From Chitinophaga sp. (GTDB lineage: Bacteria; Bacteroidota; Bacteroidia; Chitinophagales; Chitinophagaceae), in NCBI RefSeq assembly GCF_017745275.1, contig NZ_JAGHZS010000002.1, positions 669,859-733,858 of the forward strand: a DNA stretch of 64,000 nt. The letters run 5' to 3'. Shown piece after piece: positions 17,616 to 26,747 of the stretch. Position 1 is the first letter of the stretch; each line of letters opens with the position of its first letter. The position numbers were made by a program, and so were the translations under genes. The notes under the pieces were generated by a model. The model made no database searches. It had not been told where the DNA came from and worked only from the letters and a program-made list of their open reading frames with translations.

Positions 17616-18530
17616 TTATTTGTCAGCACAACGCTCCAGTACAAAATTTCTCACGGCTTCTCCAATGGCGGCAGGAGAGTCTTCCTGTACGTAGTGGATG
17701 CCCGCTACGGTTACTTCCTGCTGATTTCGCCAGGTACGGCAAAATTCCAATGCCCTGCCCACCAGCAATGCGCCTGGTTCTGCGGAGATTAATAACTTAG
17801 GTAAGTCGTTTTTCGCCATCCATTGTCCATAGGCTTCTACGATAGCAGCAATGTCTGCCGGTTTACCGTCGATGGGAAGGGATCTGGGGAAGATGAGCGT
17901 AGGCAGGCGGTCTTCTTCGTGGCGGAAGGGAGCGCGGTAAGCTTCCATTTCGGTATCATCCAGTTTCCGGATAATACTTTTCGGTAATACCGTTTCTATA
18001 AAGAAGTTATCTTTCATAATCATTTCTTCTCCTTTGTCCGACAGTAATGCGCGGAATATGGCATCTCTGCCGGGAGGAAAATCTTCCCATCTCCTGGGTT
18101 GTACAATGGCTTCCATGTAAGCAATGCCCTGTATTTGCTCCGGGTAACGAAAGGCGCGGTGAAAGCCTAATGCAGAGCCCCAGTCATGCAATACCAACAC
18201 GATATTTTTTTTCAGTCCTACTGCCTCGAACCAGGCATCGAGATAGGCCACGTGATCGGTAAACTGGTAGCGCTGATCGGGTGATTTACCGGATTGTCCC
18301 ATGCCTGCCAGGTCAGGAGCCAGGCAGCGGCGGTGTTTACTGAGCCAGGGAATAATGTTACGCCATAAAAAAGAAGAGGTAGGATTGCCATGCAAAAAAA
18401 CTACCGGATCTCCGGCGCCGGTATCAATGTAACTGATCTCTGTGTCCAGCGCCCTCACGCGTTTGCGTGGTAATGTATCGGTATTGCTGATAGTTGGCTT
18501 AGTTATGATGTCGGAAGTAGTTGTTTTCAT
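17616..18530 (-). CDS. haloalkane dehalogenase-like alpha/beta hydrolase
   Basis: A 304-aa cytoplasmic enzyme with the full haloalkane dehalogenase (HLD-II/DhaA-like) signature: HGNPTSSFLWRN with halide-binding Asn49; HDWGSALGF with nucleophile Asp116 and halide-binding Trp117; acid Glu140 in YMEAIVQP; base His279 in GIHYVQED. The reaction in the family is hydrolytic cleavage of carbon-halogen bonds to alcohol plus halide. The natural substrate is unknown. The gene lies 87 bases downstream of a MocR regulator gene on the same strand. Related hydrolases without dehalogenase activity usually lack the Asn/Trp pair seen here. Confidence 0.87.
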   Translation of the reverse strand: MKTTTSDIITKPTISNTDTLPRKRVRALDTEISYIDTGAGDPVVFLHGNPTSSFLWRNIIPWLSKHRRCLAPDLAGMGQSGKSPDQRYQFTDHVAYLDAWFEAVGLKKNIVLVLHDWGSALGFHRAFRYPEQIQGIAYMEAIVQPRRWEDFPPGRDAIFRALLSDKGEEMIMKDNFFIETVLPKSIIRKLDDTEMEAYRAPFRHEEDRLPTLIFPRSLPIDGKPADIAAIVEAYGQWMAKNDLPKLLISAEPGALLVGRALEFCRTWRNQQEVTVAGIHYVQEDSPAAIGEAVRNFVLERCADK

Positions 18531-18617
18531 CTTTACTTGATTTGTGAAACAAAACTACATTCCGCAATGATAGGTGATTAAGTCCATTTACATCATTCGG
18601 ATAAGACCACTTTCGGA

Positions 18618-20090
18618 TTAGCGGGCAGCCAACTGGAAACAGCCGGATAATTTTTCGATACCTGTTTTTAACTTATAGGAAGAGTAAGCCGTGAAGCCCA
18701 GTAAAATGGCGGGTGGCAGCTGATGCGTAGTAGTGAACCAATCCAGGAATACGGCGGATAACTGCGCGGCTTTAATGGCCTGTTTTAAAGTATCAATATC
18801 AACTTCCGGTTTTACCCAGCATAATAAATGCATACCAGCCGGCACTTCATGCACGGTAACATAGGCATTTAACCGGGTTTTAAGGAGCGTTATCAGCGTT
18901 TGCTGACGTTCGGCATATAGCAGCCTCATTTTACGGATATGCCGCTGGAAATGGCCTCCTTCAATGAATTGATATAACAGGTATTGTTCCATAGCAGGCG
19001 ATTGCCGGTCCATGTTATCCTTCATCACTTTAAAGCGTTCTATCAGCGCAGAAGAAGGAAGTACCAGGTAGGCCAGCCGCAGCCCCGGAAAAAGTACTTT
19101 GCTGAAAGTACCTGCATAAATTACCCGGCCATGGGTATCCTCGCTTTGCAAACAGGGCAGGGGCATGCCTTCGTAGCGGTACTCACTATCATAATCATCT
19201 TCCAGTATCCAGCTGTTGCTGGCCGCAGCCCAATCCAGCAGTTGTTTTCTTTTGGCAGCAGAAAGCGTATAGCCCGTAGGAAATTGGTGGGAGGGAGTTA
19301 CATAAGCTAGTTTGGCGTTGGGATAATGGGTCATTGCATAGGATACATCCAAACCATCCGGTTGTATTGGCACCGGGCATTCCTTGATGCCGGCATGCAA
19401 AAATGCGCGGCGTGCACCATGGTAGCCCGGATCTTCCATCCATACCTCGTCTCCCGGCTGCAGCAGGCCCTGGGCCACAAGATTGAGGCTTTGCTGTGAA
19501 CCTGTTACTACCATCACCCGTGTGGCATCACAGGTAACGCCCCTGGCTAACCGAAGGTATGTGGCAATAGCGGTGCGGAGCTCCCATAAACCCAGCGTAT
19601 CTTCATAACCCAAATGGTATCGCTTCAAATCCCGCAACACATTGTTGCCTATTTTCTGCCAGATATGATAAGGGAAGCGGTCCAGCGATGGCATGCCCAT
19701 CTGGAAAGGCAGTGCTGTAATACGATCGCCTGGTTTTTTTTCAACGGAAGGAGGTAATACTTTTTTAGGAAGAGGAGATCTTTTTTCTGCAGAAGGATGC
19801 ACCTGTAATAACTGTTCCGGCTGTACGGCGGCAACGAAAGTACCGGCGCCGGTTTTACCTTCCAGGTAGCCTTCTAAAATGAGGTATTCGAAACACTGAC
19901 TCACAATCACCCTGGATACACCCAGTTCTGCAGCAAGTTCCCTGCTGGACGGTATGCGGTTGCCCGGCTGGAGTTGCCCGGCGTTAATTAAAGCTTTGAT
20001 CTGTTGGTATAACTGCATGTATAAGGGAACGTTGGAATCCCTTGAAAGCCGTATGCCTGCCGGCATGATCACAGACGATGCTTTGGCCAT
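18618..20090 (-). CDS. MocR/PdxR-family regulator (GntR-HTH plus aminotransferase fold)
   Basis: A 490-aa protein. Residues ~12-80 form a GntR winged helix (PLYMQLYQQIKALINAGQLQ, IPSSRELAAELGVSRVIVSQ); residues ~125-485 form a fold-type I aminotransferase domain with the PLP site. PLP contacts are visible in VVTGSQQSLNLVAQ, in the ILEDDYDSEYRY aspartate loop, and in the lysine segment GTFSKVLFPGLR. Such regulators sense PLP or amino compounds. This is one of three MocR genes within 6.5 kb; it follows another MocR by 66 bases and precedes the haloalkane dehalogenase. The effector is unknown. Confidence 0.92.
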   Translation of the reverse strand: MAKASSVIMPAGIRLSRDSNVPLYMQLYQQIKALINAGQLQPGNRIPSSRELAAELGVSRVIVSQCFEYLILEGYLEGKTGAGTFVAAVQPEQLLQVHPSAEKRSPLPKKVLPPSVEKKPGDRITALPFQMGMPSLDRFPYHIWQKIGNNVLRDLKRYHLGYEDTLGLWELRTAIATYLRLARGVTCDATRVMVVTGSQQSLNLVAQGLLQPGDEVWMEDPGYHGARRAFLHAGIKECPVPIQPDGLDVSYAMTHYPNAKLAYVTPSHQFPTGYTLSAAKRKQLLDWAAASNSWILEDDYDSEYRYEGMPLPCLQSEDTHGRVIYAGTFSKVLFPGLRLAYLVLPSSALIERFKVMKDNMDRQSPAMEQYLLYQFIEGGHFQRHIRKMRLLYAERQQTLITLLKTRLNAYVTVHEVPAGMHLLCWVKPEVDIDTLKQAIKAAQLSAVFLDWFTTTHQLPPAILLGFTAYSSYKLKTGIEKLSGCFQLAAR

Positions 20091-20156
20091 AAGCTGCCTT
20101 TATTTATCACAAGATACCCCGAATTTTTGCTTCCGCGTTATTTGTAAAAACAACTT

Positions 20157-21650
20157 TTAACGATCCCATTGCTCCAGTATACCTTGCCGCAATATCCGGA
20201 TACTGTTTTGCGCCTCCGCCAGCGTGAAGTGCCCGAAACCCAGCCGCATAGCGGTAAGCGCCTTGTGCTGGTACAACAACGTTTTAGGAATGAACAGGTT
20301 GTTTTTTGCACAGGCTTTACTCAATTGCATCAGGTTAATGGGTTGTTTCCAGCGGGTCCACACAGCCAGCCCGCCGGCAGGTTTTTTAAAGTCGATGAAT
20401 TCAGGTAGTTGCTCTTCCAGTATGGTTACAATATGATCGCGTCGTTCCTGGTATATTTTCAGCGATTTTTTCAGGTAGCGGTGTATTTCTCCTGCTTCAA
20501 TCATCTCACCTAAAACCTGCTCCATCAATACATCTCCCTGCCTGTCAATGATGCCGAGATGCTTGCGCATTTCCGTCATCAGGTTTTCCGGCGCTACAAT
20601 GAAACCTGTTCTAAAGCCCGGTGCGAGCGACTTTCCAAAGGCGCCGATATATACTACCATACCGTGACTGTCGGCGCTGGCCAGTGGGAGTACGGGACTA
20701 TTGTCGTAATGGAAATCATAATCATAATCATCTTCCAAAATAATAAAACCAAATTCACTGGCTAAATGCAGGAGTTCAATGCGCCGGGAAGCGCTGAGGG
20801 TAACGGTAGTGGGGTAGTGGTGGTGTGGGGTGATGTATAGCATCCTGATTTTATACCGCCGGCAAATGTCCCGCACGGCGTCTACATCAATTCCTTCTTC
20901 ATCAATCGGTACCGGCATAATGCTGGCGCCGGATTTCTGAAAAATCATGTTCACGGAAAAGTAGCTGAGCGCGCCCACCAGTACAATGTCTCCGGGCGAT
21001 AATAATATTTCAGACGTGATGAACACACTCATTTCCGTGCTGCGGGTGATAAGGATGTTGTCTTTCGAAATATGCAGTCCGCGGGATTGATTCAGGTAGT
21101 TCGATAAATGTTGTTTAAAAAACTCGCTGCCGTCGTGGTTGTAGTAGCCTAGCTTTTTGTGATTGCTTTTTCTTTTCAGGTTAGCGCTGTACAGGCTGGA
21201 TAAGTGGCTGATCTGTGTCAGCCGTATATCAGGGGTGCCGTCGTTGAACACATACTCACAGGAGGAATGTTCAAATGGGTTGTCCAGCAAATTGGATTTG
21301 GTAAAAGAGAAGCCGGTTTTTTTAGGATAATGCGCCAGTTGGTGTTCGGCAGTATTCCTTATTTTTTGCGGGCGGGGATCTATTTTACCGATGATAAAGG
21401 TGCCTTTGTTGGGGCGTGTTTCTACCCATCCCTGGGCATCCAGTTCTTCATATACGGCTACCATGGTGTTCCGGTTTACGTCCAGCAGCTCGCAGAAATA
21501 GCGGGTGCCTGGCAGCCGTGTACCGGTCACGAGGTAGCCACGCTGTATGGCATTGATCAGCTGGTGGGCAATTTGCAAATAGATGGCCGTACCCGATTGC
21601 CGGTCTATCTGCACAAAACTTTTATAAGGAACCTGGCCCGGACTACTCAT
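20157..21650 (-). CDS. MocR-family regulator
   Basis: A 497-aa GntR-aminotransferase fusion: winged helix at ~15-85 (SGTAIYLQIAHQLINAIQRG, LPGTRYFCELLDVNRNTMVA), then an aminotransferase domain with ITRSTEMSVFITSEIL, the Asp loop IILEDDYDYDFHYD, and the PLP-lysine segment GAFGKSLAPGFRTGF. It diverges from the diiron protein-bioB operon (243-base spacer with direct repeats), so that operon is a candidate target. It is in tandem with the MocR gene at 18618. The effector is unknown. Confidence 0.92.
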   Translation of the reverse strand: MSSPGQVPYKSFVQIDRQSGTAIYLQIAHQLINAIQRGYLVTGTRLPGTRYFCELLDVNRNTMVAVYEELDAQGWVETRPNKGTFIIGKIDPRPQKIRNTAEHQLAHYPKKTGFSFTKSNLLDNPFEHSSCEYVFNDGTPDIRLTQISHLSSLYSANLKRKSNHKKLGYYNHDGSEFFKQHLSNYLNQSRGLHISKDNILITRSTEMSVFITSEILLSPGDIVLVGALSYFSVNMIFQKSGASIMPVPIDEEGIDVDAVRDICRRYKIRMLYITPHHHYPTTVTLSASRRIELLHLASEFGFIILEDDYDYDFHYDNSPVLPLASADSHGMVVYIGAFGKSLAPGFRTGFIVAPENLMTEMRKHLGIIDRQGDVLMEQVLGEMIEAGEIHRYLKKSLKIYQERRDHIVTILEEQLPEFIDFKKPAGGLAVWTRWKQPINLMQLSKACAKNNLFIPKTLLYQHKALTAMRLGFGHFTLAEAQNSIRILRQGILEQWDR

Positions 21651-21841
21651 ATTGTTATCAGAATGATAGTAAAATAGTCCGGCAAGGTATTTTATTTAGG
21701 GCATACCTCATCTGTATAAATTTTTTTATTATATATAAAGCCGGTAGTTTTTATAATATCGGGAGATAAGAACCGCCGTCATGGCCCATATTTGGCGGTT
21801 AATGGCCGGGTGAAAATTGACCGGACCAGCTATAATGTGAA

Positions 21842-21881
21842 AACTGGCCTAGGTAGATCATCCGGTAACTGGCTACTTTTG
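21842..21881 (+). promoter_or_regulatory. promoter and candidate operator of the diiron protein-bioB operon
   Basis: TACTTTTG (21874-21881) matches the -7 consensus and would start transcription about 10 bases before the ATG at 21899. Two AACTGGC direct repeats (21842-21848 and 21867-21873) sit 25 bp apart just upstream, the second touching the -7 element. Direct repeats are a usual form of MocR operator, so binding by the divergent MocR is plausible but inferred. Confidence 0.4.
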
Positions 21882-21898
21882 GCCGGAAATCGTTGAAT

Positions 21899-22510
21899 AT
21901 GCAAGACTTACTGCAACAGATTGTTGGTCGCGATACCCTTCATGCGCGTTGGTTAAATACTCTTTCCTTTATGGAAAATGCCGGTGCCCGGAAAATATCT
22001 GCCTGCGAAGATCCGGTGCGGGTAGATTTTATTCAGCTCAAACATGCGGCAGAAGAGCATCGCCACGCCTATTACCTGAAAAAACAGATCGCTAAAATAG
22101 ATACCGACAGTTGTAAAACCTATCAGCTACACGAGTTGCTGGCGCCGCATCAAACCCGGCAATACCTGCACCAGCTGGATGTCCAAACCTGTCGATACCT
22201 GAAAAATGCCTTTGGTTTATCGGGGCAAGCGCTGAAATACGCTGCTTATCTTTTTGTGACTTACGCCATAGAAGTGCGTGCCGACCTCCTTTACCCGGTA
22301 TACCAGGCCGCGCTGGATCAGGCGCAGAGCAAAGTGATGGTACGTTCTATCATTGTAGAAGAAGAAGGCCACCTGGAAGAAATGATCAACCAGCTCAACC
22401 AGTTTGATGCCAACTGGGAAGTACATGCACGGCAGGTGCAGGCACTGGAAGAGCAGTTGTTTAACGAATGGCTCGCCGCCATCAGCCAGGAAATACACCA
22501 ATACGCCTGA
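21899..22510 (+). CDS. ferritin-like four-helix protein with a complete diiron ligand set
   Basis: The ATG at 21899 gives 203 aa; an in-frame TTG at 21893 is less likely. No named family is recognised, but the pattern of acidic and His residues fits a ferritin-like diiron centre: Glu26 (FMEN, helix 1), Glu53-x-x-His56 (EEHRH, helix 2), Glu125 (AIEVRADLLY, helix 3), Glu155-x-x-His158 (EEEGH, helix 4), with long helices throughout. This is the E / ExxH / E / ExxH set of rubrerythrin, bacterioferritin and diiron oxidases. It is 39 bases upstream of bioB on the same strand and likely cotranscribed, suggesting a role in biotin synthesis, iron supply or oxygen protection for BioB. Function is not established. 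Confidence 0.7.
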   Translation: MQDLLQQIVGRDTLHARWLNTLSFMENAGARKISACEDPVRVDFIQLKHAAEEHRHAYYLKKQIAKIDTDSCKTYQLHELLAPHQTRQYLHQLDVQTCRYLKNAFGLSGQALKYAAYLFVTYAIEVRADLLYPVYQAALDQAQSKVMVRSIIVEEEGHLEEMINQLNQFDANWEVHARQVQALEEQLFNEWLAAISQEIHQYA

Positions 22511-22549
22511 TTAACGCATTCAATATTATCATCCACTCAATCACACATC

Positions 22550-23521
22550 ATGACATCTGCCATCAGAAATAACTGGACCCTGGAAGAAATCCAGGCCATT
22601 TACGACCAGCCTTTGATGGAACTGGTTTACCAGGCGGCCACCGTTCACCGTCAATGGCATTCCGCCAAAGAAATACAGGTATGCACCCTGTTATCTATTA
22701 AAACCGGCGGATGCCCGGAAGACTGCTCCTACTGCGGACAAGCAGCCAGGTATCATACGGATATCAAAGTGCAGGCTTTACTGCCTACCGAAACCGTACT
22801 GGCACATGCGCAAAAAGCAAAAGAAACCGGATCTACCCGTTTCTGCATGGCCGCCGCCTGGCGCGAAGTAAGGGATAACAAAGACTTCGACCGCGTGATC
22901 GACATGGTAAAAGGCGTGAATGATCTCGGCCTGGAAGTATGCTGTACACTTGGTATGCTCACCGAAGAACAAGCGGTACGCCTGCAGGAAGCCGGACTAC
23001 ATGCTTATAATCACAACCTCGACACTTCAGAAGATTACTATAAAGAAATTATTTCCACGCGGAAATTTGATAACCGTATCAATACCATCAACAACGTGCG
23101 CAAAGCCGGTATCACAGTATGCTCCGGCGGTATTATCGGATTAGGGGAAACACATCGCGACCGCATGTCTATGCTCCTCACCCTGGCCACCATGCCTAAG
23201 CACCCGGAATCAGTGCCCATCAACGCGCTGGCGAGAGTAAAAGGTACGCCACTGGAAGATAATCCTAAAGTAGATGCATGGGATATGGTACGCATGATTG
23301 CTACCGCCAGAATTGTGATGCCTGCTTCTACAGTGCGTCTCACCGCGGGCCGTATTGAAATGACAGAATCCGAACAGGCCTGGTGCTTTATGGCTGGTGC
23401 TAATTCTATCTTCACAGGTGAACGTCAAACATTACTCGTAACGCCTAACCCAGGTGTGTCAGAAGATATGAAGATGCTGCAAAACCTCGGACTGGAACCG
23501 AAAGCAGCTATTAGCCATTAG
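22550..23521 (+). CDS. bioB: biotin synthase
   Basis: A 323-aa radical-SAM enzyme converting dethiobiotin to biotin. The SAM-cluster motif [10 protein letters not shown] (Cys x3 Cys x2 Cys) is intact, followed by the family-typical [46 protein letters not shown] and the C-terminal [15 protein letters not shown]. Ligands for the second [2Fe-2S] cluster are present in [15 protein letters not shown] and ARIVMP...RLTAGR. No bioA, bioD or bioF is in the window. The stop codon lies within a GCTTTTA-type heptad-repeat hairpin. Confidence 0.97.
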   Translation: MTSAIRNNWTLEEIQAIYDQPLMELVYQAATVHRQWHSAKEIQVCTLLSIKTGGCPEDCSYCGQAARYHTDIKVQALLPTETVLAHAQKAKETGSTRFCMAAAWREVRDNKDFDRVIDMVKGVNDLGLEVCCTLGMLTEEQAVRLQEAGLHAYNHNLDTSEDYYKEIISTRKFDNRINTINNVRKAGITVCSGGIIGLGETHRDRMSMLLTLATMPKHPESVPINALARVKGTPLEDNPKVDAWDMVRMIATARIVMPASTVRLTAGRIEMTESEQAWCFMAGANSIFTGERQTLLVTPNPGVSEDMKMLQNLGLEPKAAISH

Positions 23522-23610
23522 CTTTTAGCTTTTAGCAAATGCAGCGAAGATAAACATAACATGATCTTCGCTGCATTTGCTAAAAGCTAACTGCTAAAAG
23601 CTAAAAGCTG
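23521..23610. repeat. heptad-arm hairpin H1 (AGCTTTT type)
   Basis: A perfect 27-bp stem (23525-23551 with 23564-23590) and a 12-nt loop. The outer part is built of 7-nt units (AGCTTTT / AAAAGCT), the inner part is AAATGCAGCGAAGAT. It lies between convergent bioB and MocR genes; the left arm begins at the bioB stop codon and the right arm runs into the MocR coding end, supplying the codons for its last residues (LLAFSS). A second copy of the same type is at 38970. Confidence 0.9.
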
Positions 23611-25011
23611 TTTCGCCATCCTGCCCAGCTGCTTTAATTTTGATTTTACTTCTTCCGACCAGGGCATCCCGAAATTGAGGCGCATGCAGTGGGTATATTG
23701 ATCCTGTAAAGTAAACATTCGCCCCGGTGCAATACTGATGCGGTGTTTAATAGCGAGGTCATATAATTCTGCGGTATTAATCCTTTCATCAAATGCTACC
23801 CAAATGGCCAGTCCTCCTTGTGGCCTGCTGGTTTTAGTGCCTTCCGGAAAATATTGCGCAATGGTTTGTACATAGTGGTGATAGTTCTCCTGCAATGTCC
23901 GGCGGAGTTGTCGTAAGTGCTGTTCATACTTGCCGGTTTTGAGAAAATTGCCCACGGCTTCCTGCATCAGGGTCGTTGCCGTAATGGTATGCACCAGTTT
24001 TAGCTGCAGTAGTTTTTCCTTGTATTTTCCCGGCGCTACCCAGCCTACACGATAACCTGGTGCCAGTGTTTTAGATACAGAACTGCACCACAGCACGTTC
24101 CCGGTTTTATCATATGCTTTACAGCATTTGGGACGTTGGGTATCAAAATATAAATCTCCATAAATATCATCTTCAATGAGAGGAATACCATGTTCCTCCA
24201 GCAAGGCTACCACGGCCCGCTTTTGTTCATCCGGCATACAGCTTCCCAGTGGCGTGTTGAAATTAGGTACCAGCAGGCAGATATTCATGCGGGGAATAGC
24301 GGCTTTTAAGGCAGATAACTGAACGCCGGTAGTAGGATGGGTGGGTAGCTCCAGTACCTTCAATCCCAGGCTCCTGATGAGTTGCAGCGTGCCGGGAAAG
24401 CCCGGGCTTTCTACCGCTACTGTATCGCCGGGTTTGCCGAGTGCCATCAGGCAGAAGGATATTGCGCTCATGCCGCCGGCGGTGGTGATCAGGTCATCTT
24501 CGTGTAGATGCCCACCCCAGGTCAGCGCGCGGGTGGCAATGGCATTGCGTAATTTCAGGTTGCCTTGCAATGGTTCGTATACTGTGCCCCCGTTGTGTGT
24601 CAGCGTGGCCTGCATCACTTCTTTTTTCAGCCGGGCCAGTGGCAGCAGTGCGGCGGCGGGCGCTCCCTGTGAAAAGAGCGTGAGGCGGTCGTTGCCCATG
24701 TTGGCATACACGGCGCTGACCAGTTCATCTGGCTCATTCATGCTGGCCATAGCCGACGGACGGCTCATGGCCGGCAGCGGCAGTTTTGAATAAGGGAGCT
24801 GGCTCACGAAATAACCGGACTGTGGCTTCGCATAGATGAGCGACTGTGCCTCCAGTTCCAGGAAAACACGTTTCGCCGTATTCATGCTGATGCGGTGCTT
24901 TTCGCATAGTTCTCTCACTGAAGAGAGCCGGTCGCCCGGTTTTAATATGCCACTTTTAATTTGTCCGGCAATGCCATTGGCAATCTCATCGTATATAAAA
25001 TCCCTGCTCAT
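23587..25011 (-). CDS. MocR-family regulator, divergent to an EamA exporter
   Basis: A 474-aa GntR-aminotransferase fusion: winged helix at ~5-70 (LSSVRELCEKHRISMNTAKR), then the aminotransferase domain with TTAGGMSAISFCLMALGKPG, the Asp loop IPLIEDDIYGDLYFD, the PLP-Lys segment SSVSKTLAPGYRVGWV and the Arg of LRLNFG-type carboxylate binding (MRLNFGMP). It is the third MocR of the region but closer in type to the PLP-regulators divergent to DMT exporters. Its last codons are formed by the arm of a heptad-repeat hairpin. The neighbouring EamA gene is its probable target. Confidence 0.92.
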   Translation of the reverse strand: MSRDFIYDEIANGIAGQIKSGILKPGDRLSSVRELCEKHRISMNTAKRVFLELEAQSLIYAKPQSGYFVSQLPYSKLPLPAMSRPSAMASMNEPDELVSAVYANMGNDRLTLFSQGAPAAALLPLARLKKEVMQATLTHNGGTVYEPLQGNLKLRNAIATRALTWGGHLHEDDLITTAGGMSAISFCLMALGKPGDTVAVESPGFPGTLQLIRSLGLKVLELPTHPTTGVQLSALKAAIPRMNICLLVPNFNTPLGSCMPDEQKRAVVALLEEHGIPLIEDDIYGDLYFDTQRPKCCKAYDKTGNVLWCSSVSKTLAPGYRVGWVAPGKYKEKLLQLKLVHTITATTLMQEAVGNFLKTGKYEQHLRQLRRTLQENYHHYVQTIAQYFPEGTKTSRPQGGLAIWVAFDERINTAELYDLAIKHRISIAPGRMFTLQDQYTHCMRLNFGMPWSEEVKSKLKQLGRMAKQLLAFSS

Positions 25012-25023
25012 AGAACAAATTTA

Positions 25024-25060
25024 ACTGTGTCCATTGTAATTGGCAAAACTGGGACTGTGT
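25024..25060. promoter_or_regulatory. direct repeats between MocR and EamA genes
   Basis: ACTGTGT occurs at 25024-25030 and again at 25054-25060, 30 bp apart, in the 100-base divergent spacer. This is the arrangement reported for MocR operators (direct repeats on one DNA face). Assignment is by position and pattern only. Confidence 0.35.
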
Positions 25061-25111
25061 TTATTGCTGCTTTTTCTGTCATTTTGTATAAATTAAAGTA
25101 AGCACAACATC

Positions 25112-25999
25112 ATGGAAGGTCAGTTATTAGTTCAAAAAAGGGTGATTAACAGCGGCTGGATCAACGGATTCATAGGCGTACTTATATTCAGTGGATCTTT
25201 ACCAGCTACCAGGGCGGCAGTACATGATTTTGACCCGGTGTTTGTGACGGTAACCCGGGCTACTATCGCCGGGTTAATTGCCGCAGTGATGCTATGGATA
25301 GGCAAGGAAAAGCGACCTGCCAGGTCGCAGCTTTTCCCATTGGCCATTGTGGCGTTGGGCGTGGTGGTGGGTTTTCCCTTGCTTACTGCATTGGCATTGA
25401 AGTATGTCACTTCTGCGCATTCTATTGTATTCGTAGGGCTGTTACCGTTAGCTACCGCTATATTCGGTGTATGGCGGGGTGGAGAGCGCCCTAAGCCGGC
25501 ATTCTGGCTGTTTTCTGTTGCCGGCAGTTTGCTGGTGGTGGGATATGCGGTGTCGCAGGGACTTTCCGCTTCACCCCTGGGAGATATGCTGATGTTACTC
25601 GCCATTATCGTATGCGGACTTGGCTATGCGGAGGGAGCGAAATTGTCAAGAACATTGGGTGGATCGCAGGTGATTTGCTGGGCATTGGTATTGTCGTTGC
25701 CAGTGATGTTACCGGCTACGCTGTTGTTGTTACCGGCTACATTTAGCGGCATCAGTGCCGGGGCGTGGTTTGGACTGGGTTATGTGTCGCTCTTCAGTAT
25801 GCTGATTGGTTTTGTATTCTGGTATCGCGGACTGGTGCAGGGAGGTATTGCGGCGGTGGGGCAACTGCAATTATTACAACCATTTTTTGGATTGGCGCTC
25901 GCGGCTACCTTACTGCATGAGCAGGTGAGCATGGGAATGCTGGGCGTCACAGTGGGCGTGATTTTATGCGTAGCAGGTTCCCGGAAGTTTGGGAAGTAG
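25112..25999 (+). CDS. EamA/DMT-family exporter
   Basis: A 295-aa inner-membrane protein with ten hydrophobic helices arranged as two EamA repeats (first from GWINGFIGVLIFSGSLPATR, second from GDMLMLLAIIVCGLGYAEGA). Family members export amino acids or other metabolites. The gene is divergent from a MocR regulator, a common pairing in which the MocR controls an amino-acid or amine exporter. The substrate is unknown. Confidence 0.9.
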   Translation: MEGQLLVQKRVINSGWINGFIGVLIFSGSLPATRAAVHDFDPVFVTVTRATIAGLIAAVMLWIGKEKRPARSQLFPLAIVALGVVVGFPLLTALALKYVTSAHSIVFVGLLPLATAIFGVWRGGERPKPAFWLFSVAGSLLVVGYAVSQGLSASPLGDMLMLLAIIVCGLGYAEGAKLSRTLGGSQVICWALVLSLPVMLPATLLLLPATFSGISAGAWFGLGYVSLFSMLIGFVFWYRGLVQGGIAAVGQLQLLQPFFGLALAATLLHEQVSMGMLGVTVGVILCVAGSRKFGK

Positions 26000-26049
26000 T
26001 GATGGATGTTCAGGGAGATGGATACCTCAGCACTTAGCTTATCTGCAAA

Positions 26050-26733
26050 TTATTCAATGATACCTTTGGCTTTTAAGGACTGAACAAATTTTTCGCAATC
26101 GGCTTCCCGTTTGCCGTACATATGAATAAACGCAGTTGGCGCCTGGAACCATGTTCCCTGATAGATCACGATGTCATTTGCTGTATACCACTGATTATAT
26201 TGGTCATTTGCAGGAGTATATTCCGGGGAAGTACTGACCAGTTCCTGTAACGCAGTGCTATTTTTTAATTTATAGTATGGAGGATGTTCATATAGCTTGT
26301 TTTGGCGCTGACGATGTTGTTGTGCGTATGTTTCAATAAATTTCTGAAAGGAAGAAAAGAGAGGATTGATGGATTCATCCTGGTTATTGTAAGTGCATAT
26401 CTCTCCTGTTTCGCTTAACACAAACCAAAACTGGGCGGTTTCGTGATCTCCACAGAAAAAATAAGACCGTCCGTTGATTTTCACGTGATCAATTTCCGCA
26501 TCAGATTTTATGTCGTTTTGAGAGAATAGGTGTGCATAAAAAGTAGTACCGGGTTTGCCGGGAAGCGTAAGTTCTATCCCGGAGTATTTCACTTGAAAAT
26601 CAATCACGTGCTTAAAGGGCTCAATATTTTGTCGTTTCAGGTAATCAATAACCTCCTGGCGATCTTTTACTACAAAACGCGAATCCCACTTTAGCCGATC
26701 CTGGTATTTAGCAGCGGTATTAGAAAAGTTCAT
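26050..26733 (-). CDS. hypothetical protein, possibly SUKH-like
   Basis: A 227-aa cytoplasmic protein. The middle region is reminiscent of the SMI1/KNR4 (SUKH) superfamily: a strand-rich stretch YFFCGDHETAQFWFVLSETG with the sG-x-V turn, followed by INPLFSSFQKFIETYAQQH, the amphipathic helix that usually closes that fold. SUKH proteins are often immunity proteins, but no toxin gene is adjacent. It starts 14 bases after the HxlR regulator gene on the same strand, suggesting cotranscription. The family call is tentative. Confidence 0.55.
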   Translation of the reverse strand: MNFSNTAAKYQDRLKWDSRFVVKDRQEVIDYLKRQNIEPFKHVIDFQVKYSGIELTLPGKPGTTFYAHLFSQNDIKSDAEIDHVKINGRSYFFCGDHETAQFWFVLSETGEICTYNNQDESINPLFSSFQKFIETYAQQHRQRQNKLYEHPPYYKLKNSTALQELVSTSPEYTPANDQYNQWYTANDIVIYQGTWFQAPTAFIHMYGKREADCEKFVQSLKAKGIIE

Positions 26734-26747
26734 GATAGCAGGGGCGT

